Source: Scolanthus callimorphus
Lineage: Eukaryota; Cnidaria; Anthozoa; Actiniaria; Edwardsiidae
DNA length: 64,000 bases
NCBI GenBank assembly: GCA_033964015.1
Contig: CM066913.1
Location: forward strand, 25,880,790 to 25,944,789
Direction: 5' to 3'
Each line of letters starts with the position of its first letter. The stretch's first letter is position 1. The translations under genes were made by a program, and so were the position numbers. Below, piece by piece: positions 11,115 to 20,787 of this stretch. The notes beneath the pieces were generated by a model. The model was not told the DNA's origin, ran no database searches, and saw nothing but the letters and a program-made list of their open reading frames with translations.

Positions 11115-13621
11115 CCCCTGTCGTGCATCCACCACGCAAAGTCCCTTTTGCACTAAAGGAACGTTTGAAAATAGAATTGGAGCGCATGGAGCGCATTGGC
11201 GCGATCACCAAAGTCACGGAACCAACCGAGTGGGTCAACTCGATTGTAGTCACGGAGAAAAAGAACGGAGACGTAAGGGTGTGTCTCGACCCCAGAGATT
11301 TAAATAAAGCGATACAAAGGGAACACTATCCTATGAAAACTGTCGAGGAAATTGCCGCCCAATTAAATGGAGCGACTGTGTTCAGCACTCTGGATGCTAG
11401 TTCAGGATTTTGGCATGTGAAGTTAGACGAATCAAGCTCAAAGCTGACTACATTTAACACGTCTTTCGGAAGATATCGTTTTTTAAGAATGCCATTTGGA
11501 ATAAATTCAGCTAGTGAAGTTTTTCAGAAAAGAATGACGCAAGCGTTTGAGGATATTGAAGGCGCAGAAGCCATAGTGGACGATATTCTCATCTGGGGCA
11601 AAGACGAAGCGGAGCACAATGAAAGGTTACGACTCGTACTACAAAGAGTGCGTGACATAAATCTAAAGCTCAACAAGGAGAAGTCACGAATCCGCACCAC
11701 CCAAGTCACGTATATCGGGCACATCATAAGCAGCGAGGGATTGAAGCCCGATCCAGCTAAAGTGAAAGCAATTAACGACATCGAGACGCCTAAAGATAAG
11801 AAAGAGTTACTACGGTTCTTAGGCATGGTGAATTATCTAGCAAAATTTGTACCGAGCTTATCGGACATGACAAGAGTATTGAGGGAGTTGATAAAGAAAG
11901 ATACCGAATGGCACTGGACTGAAGTGCACGAACAGGCTTTTAACAATGTAAAACGAAACCTCATGCAAGAAAAGGTACTCAAGTACTATGACCCAAGCAA
12001 GCCTGTAACACTTTCAGTGGATTCATCATCATATGGGCTTGGAGCATGTCTATTGCAAGACGGACAACCCGTTTCCTACGCTTCACGCTCATTGACGCAA
12101 GCTGAAAAGAACTATGCGCAAATAGAAAAGGAACTATTAGCCATAGTGTTTGGTTGTAAAAAATACCACCAGTATATCTATGCAAAGTCGGTTACCATAG
12201 AAACAGATCACAAGCCGCTAGAATATTTGTTCAGGAAACCCCTAATGGCCGCCCCACCGAGATTGCAGAGAATGATGTTAGATCTGCAGAAATACGATTT
12301 ATACGTAAATTACAAGCCCGGAAAGTTGCTGCATATCGCAGACGCCCTGAGCAGAGCGCCAGGGAAGCAAACCGGAGATGAAGAAGAAATCTACCGCGTT
12401 CACACACTGGAAAACCTACCCGTGTCTAAAGAAAAACTATAAATATTCAAGATCGAGACAGGAAAGGACATTGTTCTACAAAAGTTACGGGAAACAGTGA
12501 AACGTGGATGGCCGGAGAACAAAGGAGCCGTGGAACCTGAAATTCGAGAGTATTGGTCGCAAAGGAATGAAATTAATTACCAGGATGGACTAATGCTCAG
12601 AGGGGAGTGATTGATTGTACCAATGTCATTGAGAGCAGAAATGTTATCTAAGATTCACGAAGGTCACCTAGGAATAGACAAGTGTAAACGGAGAGCACGC
12701 GACGTACTCTACTGGCCTGGAATGAATGACCAAATCCACCAACTGGTCGCAAGGTGTGATATTTGTGCAAAACATCGAAACAAACAGCAAAAGGAACCAA
12801 TGAAGGGACACGAAATTCCTGACAGACCATGGCAGAAAGTGAGCATGGACTTGTTTGAGTTCGACAATGAGACATACATTGCAATAACTGACTACTATTC
12901 TAAGTTCTTTGAAGTCTCTAAGCTCAAAGGCCTAACGGCAAAGGCCACTATCAGGCAAATTAAACCACATTTTGCACGCTACGGTATACCCGAAGAGGTA
13001 ATATCTGATAATGGTCCACAATTTGACTCTGAAGAATTCAAAGACTTTGCACGAAAGTACGGATTTGAACACACTACATCATCACCAACTTATCCAAAAT
13101 CAAATGGACATGCGGAACGGACTGTGCAATCGACAAAGAACATACTGACAAAGGCATTAGAAGATGGAAGTGATCCAAATTTAGCACTACTTGCGTTACG
13201 AAACACTCCCATTGACGGTATAGGGTTATCACCAGTTCAAATGTTAATGGGAAGACGGACAAGAACGCGACTTCCGACGAACAAGAAGCTGCTGTTGCCT
13301 AGCTACGACACGAAAGACATCAAGCCAGCATTGGAGGAAAGGCAGTTGAAACAGAAATTCTACCATGATCGAGGTGCCAAACTACTACAACCATTACAGG
13401 AGGGTGACTCAGTTAAGATCAGAGATCAAAAGAACAAAGTTTGGATACCCGGAAATGTCACGGAAATCAATCCAGAGCCGAGATCATACACTGTGGAGAG
13501 TAACGGAGGTCAATATCGAAGGATTCGTAAAGATATTCTTCAAATGCCCGCCAAAGCAGACGACGCGATTGAGCCAGCAGCAACGCCCAAACATCATCAG
13601 GAGCTGAAACCAATGGTGTAG
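11036..13621 (+). pseudogene. pol: Gypsy pol: RT, RNase H, integrase; two in-frame stops
   Basis: The frame opens after a TAA at 11033-11035 and lies in the -1 frame relative to gag-protease. The reverse transcriptase has EPTEWVNSIVV, FLRMPFGI and IVDDILIWG (VDD in place of the usual YxDD, about 11572-11600). RNase H follows (SVDSSSYGLGA, IEKELLAIV, TDHKPLEYLF). A TAA at 12440-12442 and a TGA at 12608-12610 interrupt the frame before the integrase. The integrase has an HHCC zinc finger (H-x3-H ... CDIC, about 12657-12765), the DDE triad (MDLFEF, ISDNGPQFD, GHAERTVQ) and a C-terminal basic module. Outside the stops all core motifs are intact. The overlap holds no canonical slippery heptamer that I can see, so the frame change may be a mutation or a non-standard -1 shift. 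Confidence 0.9.
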
Positions 13622-13902
13622 TGACGAGATCCAGCTCGGGAAGAGCAATAAAGCCACCAACTCGCTACGGATTTACATAAGCTGTGAACTATGAACTTTT
13701 ATTACTAGTATAGCGCAAACACATATATAGTTTTATTTTCTTTACTACTCGTATAAACAGAAAAAAAAAAATCGTATCAAAATGTAACCATTTTCATATT
13801 TTGAATTGCAATCATTTGCCAATTGTTATACATAAGAGCATGATTATTTTATAATTACTATTGCATATAATGATGCTTGATTTTGTGATTATTTTATAGT
13901 TT

Positions 13903-13919
13903 AAAAGCTAAGAAGGGGA
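13903..13919 (+). promoter_or_regulatory. Polypurine tract
   Basis: AAAAGCTAAGAAGGGGA directly before the 3' LTR, the expected primer for plus-strand DNA synthesis. It is not all-purine (CT at the centre), which is common. Confidence 0.75.
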
Positions 13920-14089
13920 TGTCATGATATTGTTTTATATATTGATTTAATGATTGACACATATCTTGTAACCAGATACACTAGGTATGTATCCTTGTAA
14001 TATATAAGATCCTTTGGAATTATAATAAATCAGTTTTGTATACATAGATCATCCAAGTGTAGTCTCTCTCTCTAAAGTAGAATATTACA
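13920..14089 (+). repeat. 3' LTR of Gypsy element
   Basis: Same length and ends as the 5' LTR with one substitution. Followed by the ATATA target duplication. Confidence 0.95.
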
Positions 14090-14814
14090 ATATATGCATG
14101 GTATTGGTTATAAGTCCATATAGGAATCAATTACCTGATGCTGAACTCCGACACCACTTAACATTGGGAGAAGCTCCACTCATGTCATGTCTTGTTAGAA
14201 ACTCCTTTCCACACTCAGTCTGAGAAATACTTATAATTCTGTTGCCTGTAATATGAAACTATTTTTATGTTTGATAGATTTTTTTCTTTGATAAAAGAAA
14301 TCAGCCCGAAAAAAAACTGAAAAAGCTACCTCTTCAGGTTCGACAGTTCATGCACAGGTTATAGGATAGTTTACCTTCCAGTATTTTTGTGGAAACTATA
14401 TTTGAGAAGGATGTTTTTGCATGTGATAAATCGGGTTGAAATGGTCTCATTATTTAGGTTGCTTAACTTGAAAGTCCTACTTTATACAGCTAAAAACCCC
14501 TGAAAGTACACTTCAGTAGTGACACATGCTTGACCTTTAAAGGTGAAAACATTACAAACAAGACCACAACTTTATAATTGAGAATTAATGGAATCTTTGT
14601 GTACACAACTGGAGTGTTGACAAGCAAACAAAAGGTACCAACCATAACACTGGCCCTAAGCAACTGTCACATGCAAACTAAGAGAATTGGCTGATGAGAA
14701 GAAAATGGCATCTACGTTTATTTCACACACGCCTAAATCGAGGAATGCTCACTGGCACTTAGAATTTTTTTTCTAAACAAGCGCTCACCTACAGAAGTGA
14801 AAAAAGAATTATGA

Positions 14815-14890
14815 AAATCATCAGGGTTCGAACCTGTAACTTTCCAGTCTCTATACCCTAACCCTAACCACTTCGCTACCAGTGAATTCG
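14815..14890 (-). repeat. tRNA-derived SINE or tRNA pseudogene
   Basis: On the minus strand TAGCGAAGTGG matches the pol III A box, and GGTTCGAACCC, about 40 nt further on, matches the B box. A run of T follows (CTTTTTTC), the usual pol III stop. I cannot fold a proper acceptor stem, so this is not called as a functional tRNA. Confidence 0.6.
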
Positions 14891-15366
14891 CTGGTTCGGA
14901 CAGCTCGTTTTATTGATTACGTACCTTAATAGTATTAATCTTTAATAGAACGAGGCATATACTATAAAAATCAACTAAAACGATGTATTAACCCTTATCC
15001 TGACTAGTAGTCTTGATAGTTCAGATATTTTGAATGTTTTTAGGTCAATTTGAAGTAATATTGTCAAAAATATCGTTAAATTATTCATGGTGAGCATTCC
15101 TCCATTTAGGAATGACGTTTATTTCATGCCCTGTCTCTTTTCTCTTGAGTTGGGAAAAGGTGTTGGTTACTGATTGAGTTACAAAATAATCTTTTATAAT
15201 AATAATCTTTTAATCCATTAAACACCAAATTTGGTACATTAGGATATCATAGATGATAAGAAAATGCAATTGCATGTGAGTTGGATTGAATAACCTACTT
15301 AGCGGCATGTCTCTTGAACAGAGAGCACACAGGCAGCCCAAGCTTACAATCTGTGTAATATATAGA

Positions 15367-15383
15367 TTTAGGCACTGCCTAAA
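15367..15383 (+). repeat. Short hairpin in dispersed repeat (TTTAGGCA/TGCCTAAA)
   Basis: An 8-bp perfect stem with one central base, followed by AGCGGAGCTCC. The related copy at 5120-5136 reads TTTAGCCA-C-TGGCTAAA: both arms have changed so that pairing is kept. The flank CAGCCCAAGCTTACAATCTGTG recurs inverted near 39025-39050. Confidence 0.65.
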
Positions 15384-15828
15384 AGCGGAGCTCCTAATAA
15401 AGCAAGTCAAGGGTTAGCAAGACCAGACAGATGGACTTCGAAACTCAAATTGCCACCAAGGAAGGGCTCTAATAATCAAAACTGCCTTATTGGGCTGGTT
15501 GTAGGAAATTTTGAAATATTATATTCGTAAGAAGGTCACATAATTCTCCCTATGCGGACCGACCTAAAGCCGGTAATTAACTTATTTTTTATCCAACTCA
15601 AAAGGTTGATTTTTTCGATGAAAACAAGCCAATGGTTACTCCCCATATTGCCTCCCGCGCGCGCTCTAAGAACCAATCAGAATGCAGAATTCGTTACCGT
15701 GCCCTCGAGGAAAAAAACATTGTAACTTGACACATATTCATTCCACTAATTTATTGCTTTGAAATAAGTAATGAATATACAACTTCTATTTGTTGGGGTG
15801 CTTTACAAAACGAGCATCCATAGGATGA

Positions 15829-15892
15829 AAAACCCTGGCGTGCCCGCAACGCTATGAGTCAGGGAAAATCCCCAGCCCTATGGATCACACCC
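15829..15892 (+). repeat. Stem-loop of about 64 nt
   Basis: ATCCATAGG near the left and CCTATGGAT at the right form an outer stem; CCCTG and CAGGG lie inside it. The remainder is not obviously paired. Could be a structured RNA or the palindromic core of a small element; no other copy seen in the window. Confidence 0.4.
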
Positions 15893-15972
15893 TCGTCCTG
15901 CTGGGCTCGGACATCATCTTATTCAGTTTTTTTCTTCTTCTTCTTGTCCTCCGTCTTGTCCTCCGTCTTGTC

Positions 15973-16440
15973 CTCGTGAAACATGTATCTAACCGTCGCA
16001 TTCAGCAATAGCTTATAAATAGACGCCACAATGTCTCAATTTTGTGTTGTGTCATTTCTAAAACAGAATAAAAAAGAGAATAGGTTTTAAAATATTGACT
16101 ATATCGTAACGATTGCGTGCGAGGAGAGGAGAGGGGATCGAAAGGGGGTATTCAAGGGCATGATGTATCTATTAAAACTTGGAGCGTTAGGTACCCAGAA
16201 TAAGACTTTATAGCGTCGAGACAATCCGAAATGAAAAAAGCGTACCATGTTGTTGGGAAACCTGAACATAGAACACCAACATAGCCAATAGTCATCCTTG
16301 AATCGATGGAAATCATCCTGGAATCCAGTTTGTTATTCTTCTTATCGTATGACCTATCCTGGTGAAACATCTAACCGCCGCATTCAGCAATAGCTAATAA
16401 ATAGAGGGCGTCACAAAGTCTTAATCATCTGTGCTGGACT
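15973..16440 (+). repeat. Direct repeat of about 90 bp, two copies
   Basis: GTGAAACATGTATCTAACCG, CGCATTCAGCAATAGCTTAT and AAATAGACG at about 15973-16060 recur with small changes at about 16349-16440. Both are preceded by CTTCTTCTT-like sequence. No coding signal. Confidence 0.6.
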
Positions 16441-17127
16441 TTCTAAAATAAAACAAAATAAATACGACTAGTTTATATACCGTTTTCGGGAAACGTTGTC
16501 ACCCAAAAAGCGTATAAGCTTGAAGCGCAAAGGATAATGGGGGTATCTACTACTGTTTGATCTGATCTCAGACAGTAATCGCAACCACAGGTAAACTCAT
16601 TACATTTGAGCACATTTCTAAGCATGTGTGTTTGTAATGATTAACAGAAATTCAAAGAAATATTTACCCATGCTTTCTTGCTTTTTCCAAATACCGTATC
16701 TCGGAAACGGTATATAAATAAAGAGCACATGAAAAGGAGATGGGAGGTTTGAAAAGCAGTAATTTATCTCTTAAAACAGGGTTGGTATACATATGAATCT
16801 TTAGGCGAATGTGTATGCTAAGAACATAGAAATGACGGGAATTTATTCACGAGCAATCAACTAGTCTTAAATAAATACTTAAACGCAGGGGATGATGGGA
16901 AGGTTGAGAAATGTACAATGGCTTTTCTGCATTCTGATTTGCTTTATTAGAAATTAGGTTATTAGATTTATAGATTACCTGTGCCAACGAAGGAAGTACA
17001 ATACAAGCACGTGTAAGAGTAGACCATACTACATGTACTACAGTCATCCACAAATCCGCTTTGCGTGACCCACTATCTATGAATTGAGATGATGTTAGAA
17101 TATAAGGAACAAATATAGAGACAACGG

Positions 17128-17462
17128 CCCGGGGGGTGGCTTCCAATATTTTAGACGGGGGTGCTCGTCGGGAAAATTGATTTTGACCCTAAGGGATAGC
17201 AAGGGTGTGGCAAACAGCAAATTTACCCCTGAAAGATAGTAAATTTGGCAGGTCAAAACAAATAAAAGCGAATTTTAGGTCTTTTAGGGTTTTCAACCAA
17301 GTTTCCTTTGTAAATATCGGTTCTGGTGTCAGTACCAATATATTTCTGGGCAATGATTGGTCTGAGACTCCCCTAAGGGATAGCACGTCTGTCAATTTTA
17401 TACCATAAGGGATAGGACGAGCACCCCCGTCCGAAAATATGGGGAGTCCCCCTTCCCCCGGG
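17128..17462. mobile_element. MITE, CCCGGGGGG ends, 8-bp TSD GACAACGG
   Basis: Begins CCCGGGGGGTGGCTTCCAAT and ends AGTCCCCCTTCCCCCGGG, with inverted subterminal GACGGGGGTGCTCGTC and its complement. The perfect 8-bp target duplication GACAACGG is at 17120-17127 and 17463-17470. The interior repeats GGGATAG/ATTTACCCCT motifs. Same family as 53063-53469; a solo end is at about 59938-59985. No coding sequence; 8-bp duplications suggest a hAT-like or related transposase in trans. Confidence 0.88.
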
Positions 17463-17470
17463 GACAACGG

Positions 17471-18602
17471 TGACGAAAATGCTGACAAGGTAAAAATAAG
17501 TATTTACAGGGGAAGTTATGTATCCCATTTATATTATTTGTTGTCTATTTTATTGACTTGTTTTCGCAAAATTAAAAAGTTAACTAATTAAAAACTAGGA
17601 TTACGACGTTACCTACGTTGTTTTCCAAACACAACACGCACTTGATATCACTTTAGATTTAGCGGCCAAACGTGACGGCATATCCATTGCTGTTCTACAA
17701 AACAATTAACTGTTAAGGCTAAAATTATATAAAAAAGTGTTTAAAGTTACACGAGTCTAATGAGTCACACGTTTGAAAAAAAAAAATAGACTACAAATAC
17801 CTGTGTCGGAGTACTCGCTTTGAATGTTAGAAAAGTGGAACAGCACAGCACCACATTCTGAGAGTAACGTTACAAGATACTGTCTGAAATTGCTCTGATA
17901 AGAGAGAAATTATTTCAGACTCAAAGCATAAACATTGACATTATTCCTGCTCTGCAAAAAAAAAATGAAAAAAGACATCTTTAAAAATTTGCTATCTATT
18001 GTATTAGTCCTTTTATGGTTTCAAGGAATTGATGGTTAAATGTAGGGTACTTCAAGCAAAACCTACCGTGTTTTCCCTGTAAGTAATGTTTCGAGTGTTA
18101 GGAACGGGTAAAGTGAGGACAATGCAACGTCTAGTGCGTGAAGGTGGACTTGAAAAATGAACAAGAACAAGGACAAAGCTTGTTGTACTATGAACTTATT
18201 GAGCAAGAGGAATTTGTGTAGAACGTTTTTCACACGATTGACAATTCATATTATTTATTATATGGCAACGATAGTACGCGCGCTTTGATTGGCTGTTACA
18301 AGGTTGATACACCAATGCTTCGGTTTAATATTTCCCGCAATGACCTCACCATCGGTTAGTAAGCAGTAAATATTTGCTTAAATTACGCGTTTCCACTCAC
18401 CTGGAAAACGCCAGCAGATATCTTGGATCCTCCACGATTGGTACAATCGACGACACAAGGATATGTTCTAACCTATCTATTTATTTGTTATTATAGAATC
18501 AAAGTAATCAAATTCTAAAATTTTGCTGAATAAAATACTAAACAAATAACGAAGATAAGGAGGTACATAAAAATCGGTCACTGGCTAAACCTTTACGGCA
18601 GT
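17471..18602. other. No recognised feature
   Basis: AT-rich sequence without an open frame of note or an obvious repeat structure. Confidence 0.4.
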
Positions 18603-18819
18603 TTATGCATGGCCAACGCCCTCAGCCTCAATTATTTCCCGAGGCCGATTACAGCATAAGACCAGCGACGGGTAGTCATGCATGGCCAACGCCCTCAGCC
18701 TTCCGCTGATTACAGCATAACGACTCATGGTGATGCATGGCCAACGCCCTCAGCGCACTGATCTGATAGATGCAGCCTCCCGCCGATTACAGCATAAGAC
18801 TCGAGCCGTATATCGAGTC
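18603..18819 (+). repeat. Hairpin-repeat module 1
   Basis: Three related units: 18603-18659, 18677-18720 and 18732-18797. Each starts ATGCATGGCCAACGCCCTCAGC and ends GATTACAGCATAA (variants allowed). TCAGC near the middle pairs with GCTGA (loop CTTCC in unit 2), and TTATGC pairs with GCATAA in unit 1. The module closes with the hairpin GACTCGA-8 nt-TCGAGTC (18798-18819) and CACCACAAGCTAAA. Function unknown. It lies about 2 kb past the stop codon of the Helitron-type gene, so it could belong to that element's 3' region or be an array of small structured RNAs. Confidence 0.75.
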
Positions 18820-19197
18820 ACACCACAAGCTAAAGAAATAATAGTTTGAATAAATTGAATTCATGACCTCAAAAATCTTTTCTAATATAATCAGTCAATC
18901 ACACCGGGTTAGGTTACTGTTTGTAACATCAACATTGAAATGGTGGTGTTCAAGTCGCATACTTAAATTTAATGACTCTCTACATAAAACATGATACGTG
19001 TTGATAGACAATTTACTGGTTCCGCGTAAATATTGTTAATAATTTAACTTGTAAAAGCTAGTGTTTTAGCAGTGAAATTGATGCAGCAAAAATACTGTCT
19101 GATGTTTACACAAAAAGAATATTAATTACAAATACTAAACATAGTACTTAAAGAGAACAACAAAAATGTCATGAGAATAATGTGGTTTACGGCACGT

Positions 19198-19340
19198 TAC
19201 GCATGGCCTATGCCCTCAGCCTTCCGCTGATTACAGCATAACGACTCGTGGTGATGCATGGCCAACGCCTTCAGCGCACTGAATCCATAGATTAAGCATC
19301 CCGCTGATTACAGCATAGGACTCGAGCCGTATATCGAGTC
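19198..19340 (+). repeat. Hairpin-repeat module 2
   Basis: Two units (19198-19241 and about 19254-19317) that match units 2 and 3 of module 1, then the same terminal hairpin GACTCGA/TCGAGTC (19319-19340) and CACCACGAGCTAAA. The first unit of module 1 is missing here. Unit 3 keeps TCAGCG...CGCTGA pairing although the loop differs. Confidence 0.75.
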
Positions 19341-19455
19341 ACCACCACGAGCTAAAAGAAATTAGCTTTAAAACTAGTAACAAAAAAAAAGATAAAGATT
19401 ACACTTGTAACTGTAATGCTAGACGTCACTGGCAAAAGGTGTTAAATACGGCAGT

Positions 19456-19641
19456 TTATGCATGGCCAACGCCCTCAGCCTCAATTATTTCCCGAGGCCG
19501 ATTACAGCATAAGACCAGCGACGGGTAGTCATGCATGGCCAACGCCCTCAGCCTTCCGCTGATTACAGCATAACGACTCGTGGTGATGCATGGCCATAGC
19601 CCTCAGCGCACTGATCTGATAGATGCAGCCTCCCGCTGAGT
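19456..19641 (+). repeat. Hairpin-repeat module 3
   Basis: Units 19456-19512 and 19531-19573 are nearly identical to units 1 and 2 of module 1. The third unit (from 19585) has lost its 3' part and the terminal hairpin by an internal deletion, joining CCGCTGA to GTCAACACCACGAGCTAAA. Modules 1 and 3 start about 850 bp apart. Confidence 0.75.
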
Positions 19642-19976
19642 CAACACCACGAGCTAAAAAAATCCTAAGATACTTGTGACAAGCTTCAATTAATTTCTGA
19701 AGGTATTCATTAATTCTAAAACTATGTCAGGTCAGCTTTCCTTATATTAGTAAACGAATATTCGTAACATATTGGTATGACGATTATAAATAATATATAA
19801 CAAAATCTACTGGACTTGGAAACATGAATTCTGACACAAAGCTTGACGATAAAATAAAAAACAGGAAAAGTTACCTTTGTGCAAGCTTATATTCCAGAGG
19901 CTGATAATAGTACAAGAGCAATGCTGGTTAGCTATAAACGCGCAATGATTACAGGATCATAGCGAATCGTCATGAT

Positions 19977-20017
19977 CATGCTTGGCCAACGCCCTCAGCC
20001 TCATGCTGATTACAGCA
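19977..20017 (+). repeat. Degenerate hairpin-repeat unit
   Basis: CATGCTTGGCCAACGCCCTC...GCTGATTACAGCA, a single diverged unit with the same core and with TCAGC/GCTGA-type pairing. A further possible trace (TTCTCAGCGCC) is at about 20050. Between here and 20787 I see nothing else. Confidence 0.6.
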
Positions 20018-20787
20018 CGTGTAATGACTCATCATGATGATAACTAATGTTCTCAGCGCCAATTGCTTAATAGGCGGTTATTTGTTGGCTCATTTGCATA
20101 AGCAGGATTTTGAAGGCACTAGAAAATTATCAGCTCTGAATATCAATAGCGGACAACATATGAAGCATACTCTTCAAATTTGTAGAAAGGTTTCGGTCGT
20201 AAGTGCGCAGATTGACGTTCACTGTAGAGAAAACATGTGGGCTAGTGAGTCTTCCTCCCAACAGAAATCCACACGATTTTAAAAACCTGCGTGGGTGTAT
20301 TCAAAACTTAGTCAAAATCGTCCACGAGTTCTTCGGTATAGTTGAGCAATGTTATGAATTTTTTTTCAAAAGCAAAGAGGCTTTTTAAAAAGATTTCATT
20401 TTTTGTGAGCTCCTCGACATGCGCTCATAATTTCAGTTCCGAAAGTCAACATTTCTTAGTACGCTTCATTCACGAGACGCAATTGAAATTCAGAACATTT
20501 ATTGTTGTACAGCCGTTACGACATGGAGTTATGGTAATAATAACTCCACGGTTACGCTTGGTGATTTGAACTAATACTTATGCAAATGAGAAAAATTATA
20601 AACTCGTCACAAAAAAATCGCCTATACCTTGGCCATCCTTGTACACCATGCTAGAACAAACAAAACCACCGTGAAATCTCTTTTCACGAACACCGGGCTT
20701 TCCGAGAGTAGCACTTGGTGTTACAATATTGATGGGCTGTTAAGACTCACCCGTTTATTTCATGGACTTTACCGTCTCACGACTCTC

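Larger units (their letters stand above)
9537..14089 (+). mobile_element. Ty3/Gypsy LTR retrotransposon, complete structure
   Basis: Full-length element of 4,553 bp: 5' LTR, primer-binding site, gag-protease, reverse transcriptase, RNase H, integrase, polypurine tract, 3' LTR. It is flanked by a 5-bp direct repeat ATATA (9532-9536 and 14090-14094). The order RT-RNase H-integrase is that of Ty3/Gypsy. The two LTRs differ at one position in 170, which indicates a recent insertion, yet the coding region has three in-frame stops and one change of frame. There is no envelope-like ORF. Confidence 0.95.

Noticed and set aside
14815..14890. Functional tRNA gene
   Set aside because: A and B boxes are good but no acceptor stem or clover-leaf could be formed.
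18603..18819. Hammerhead, twister or HDV-like ribozyme
   Set aside because: CTGATGA/GAAA core of hammerhead absent, and the conserved twister and HDV bases could not be aligned; kept only as an unknown structured repeat.
18603..20017. CRISPR array
   Set aside because: Unit spacing is irregular, arms are hairpins with variable loops, and the genome is clearly eukaryotic.
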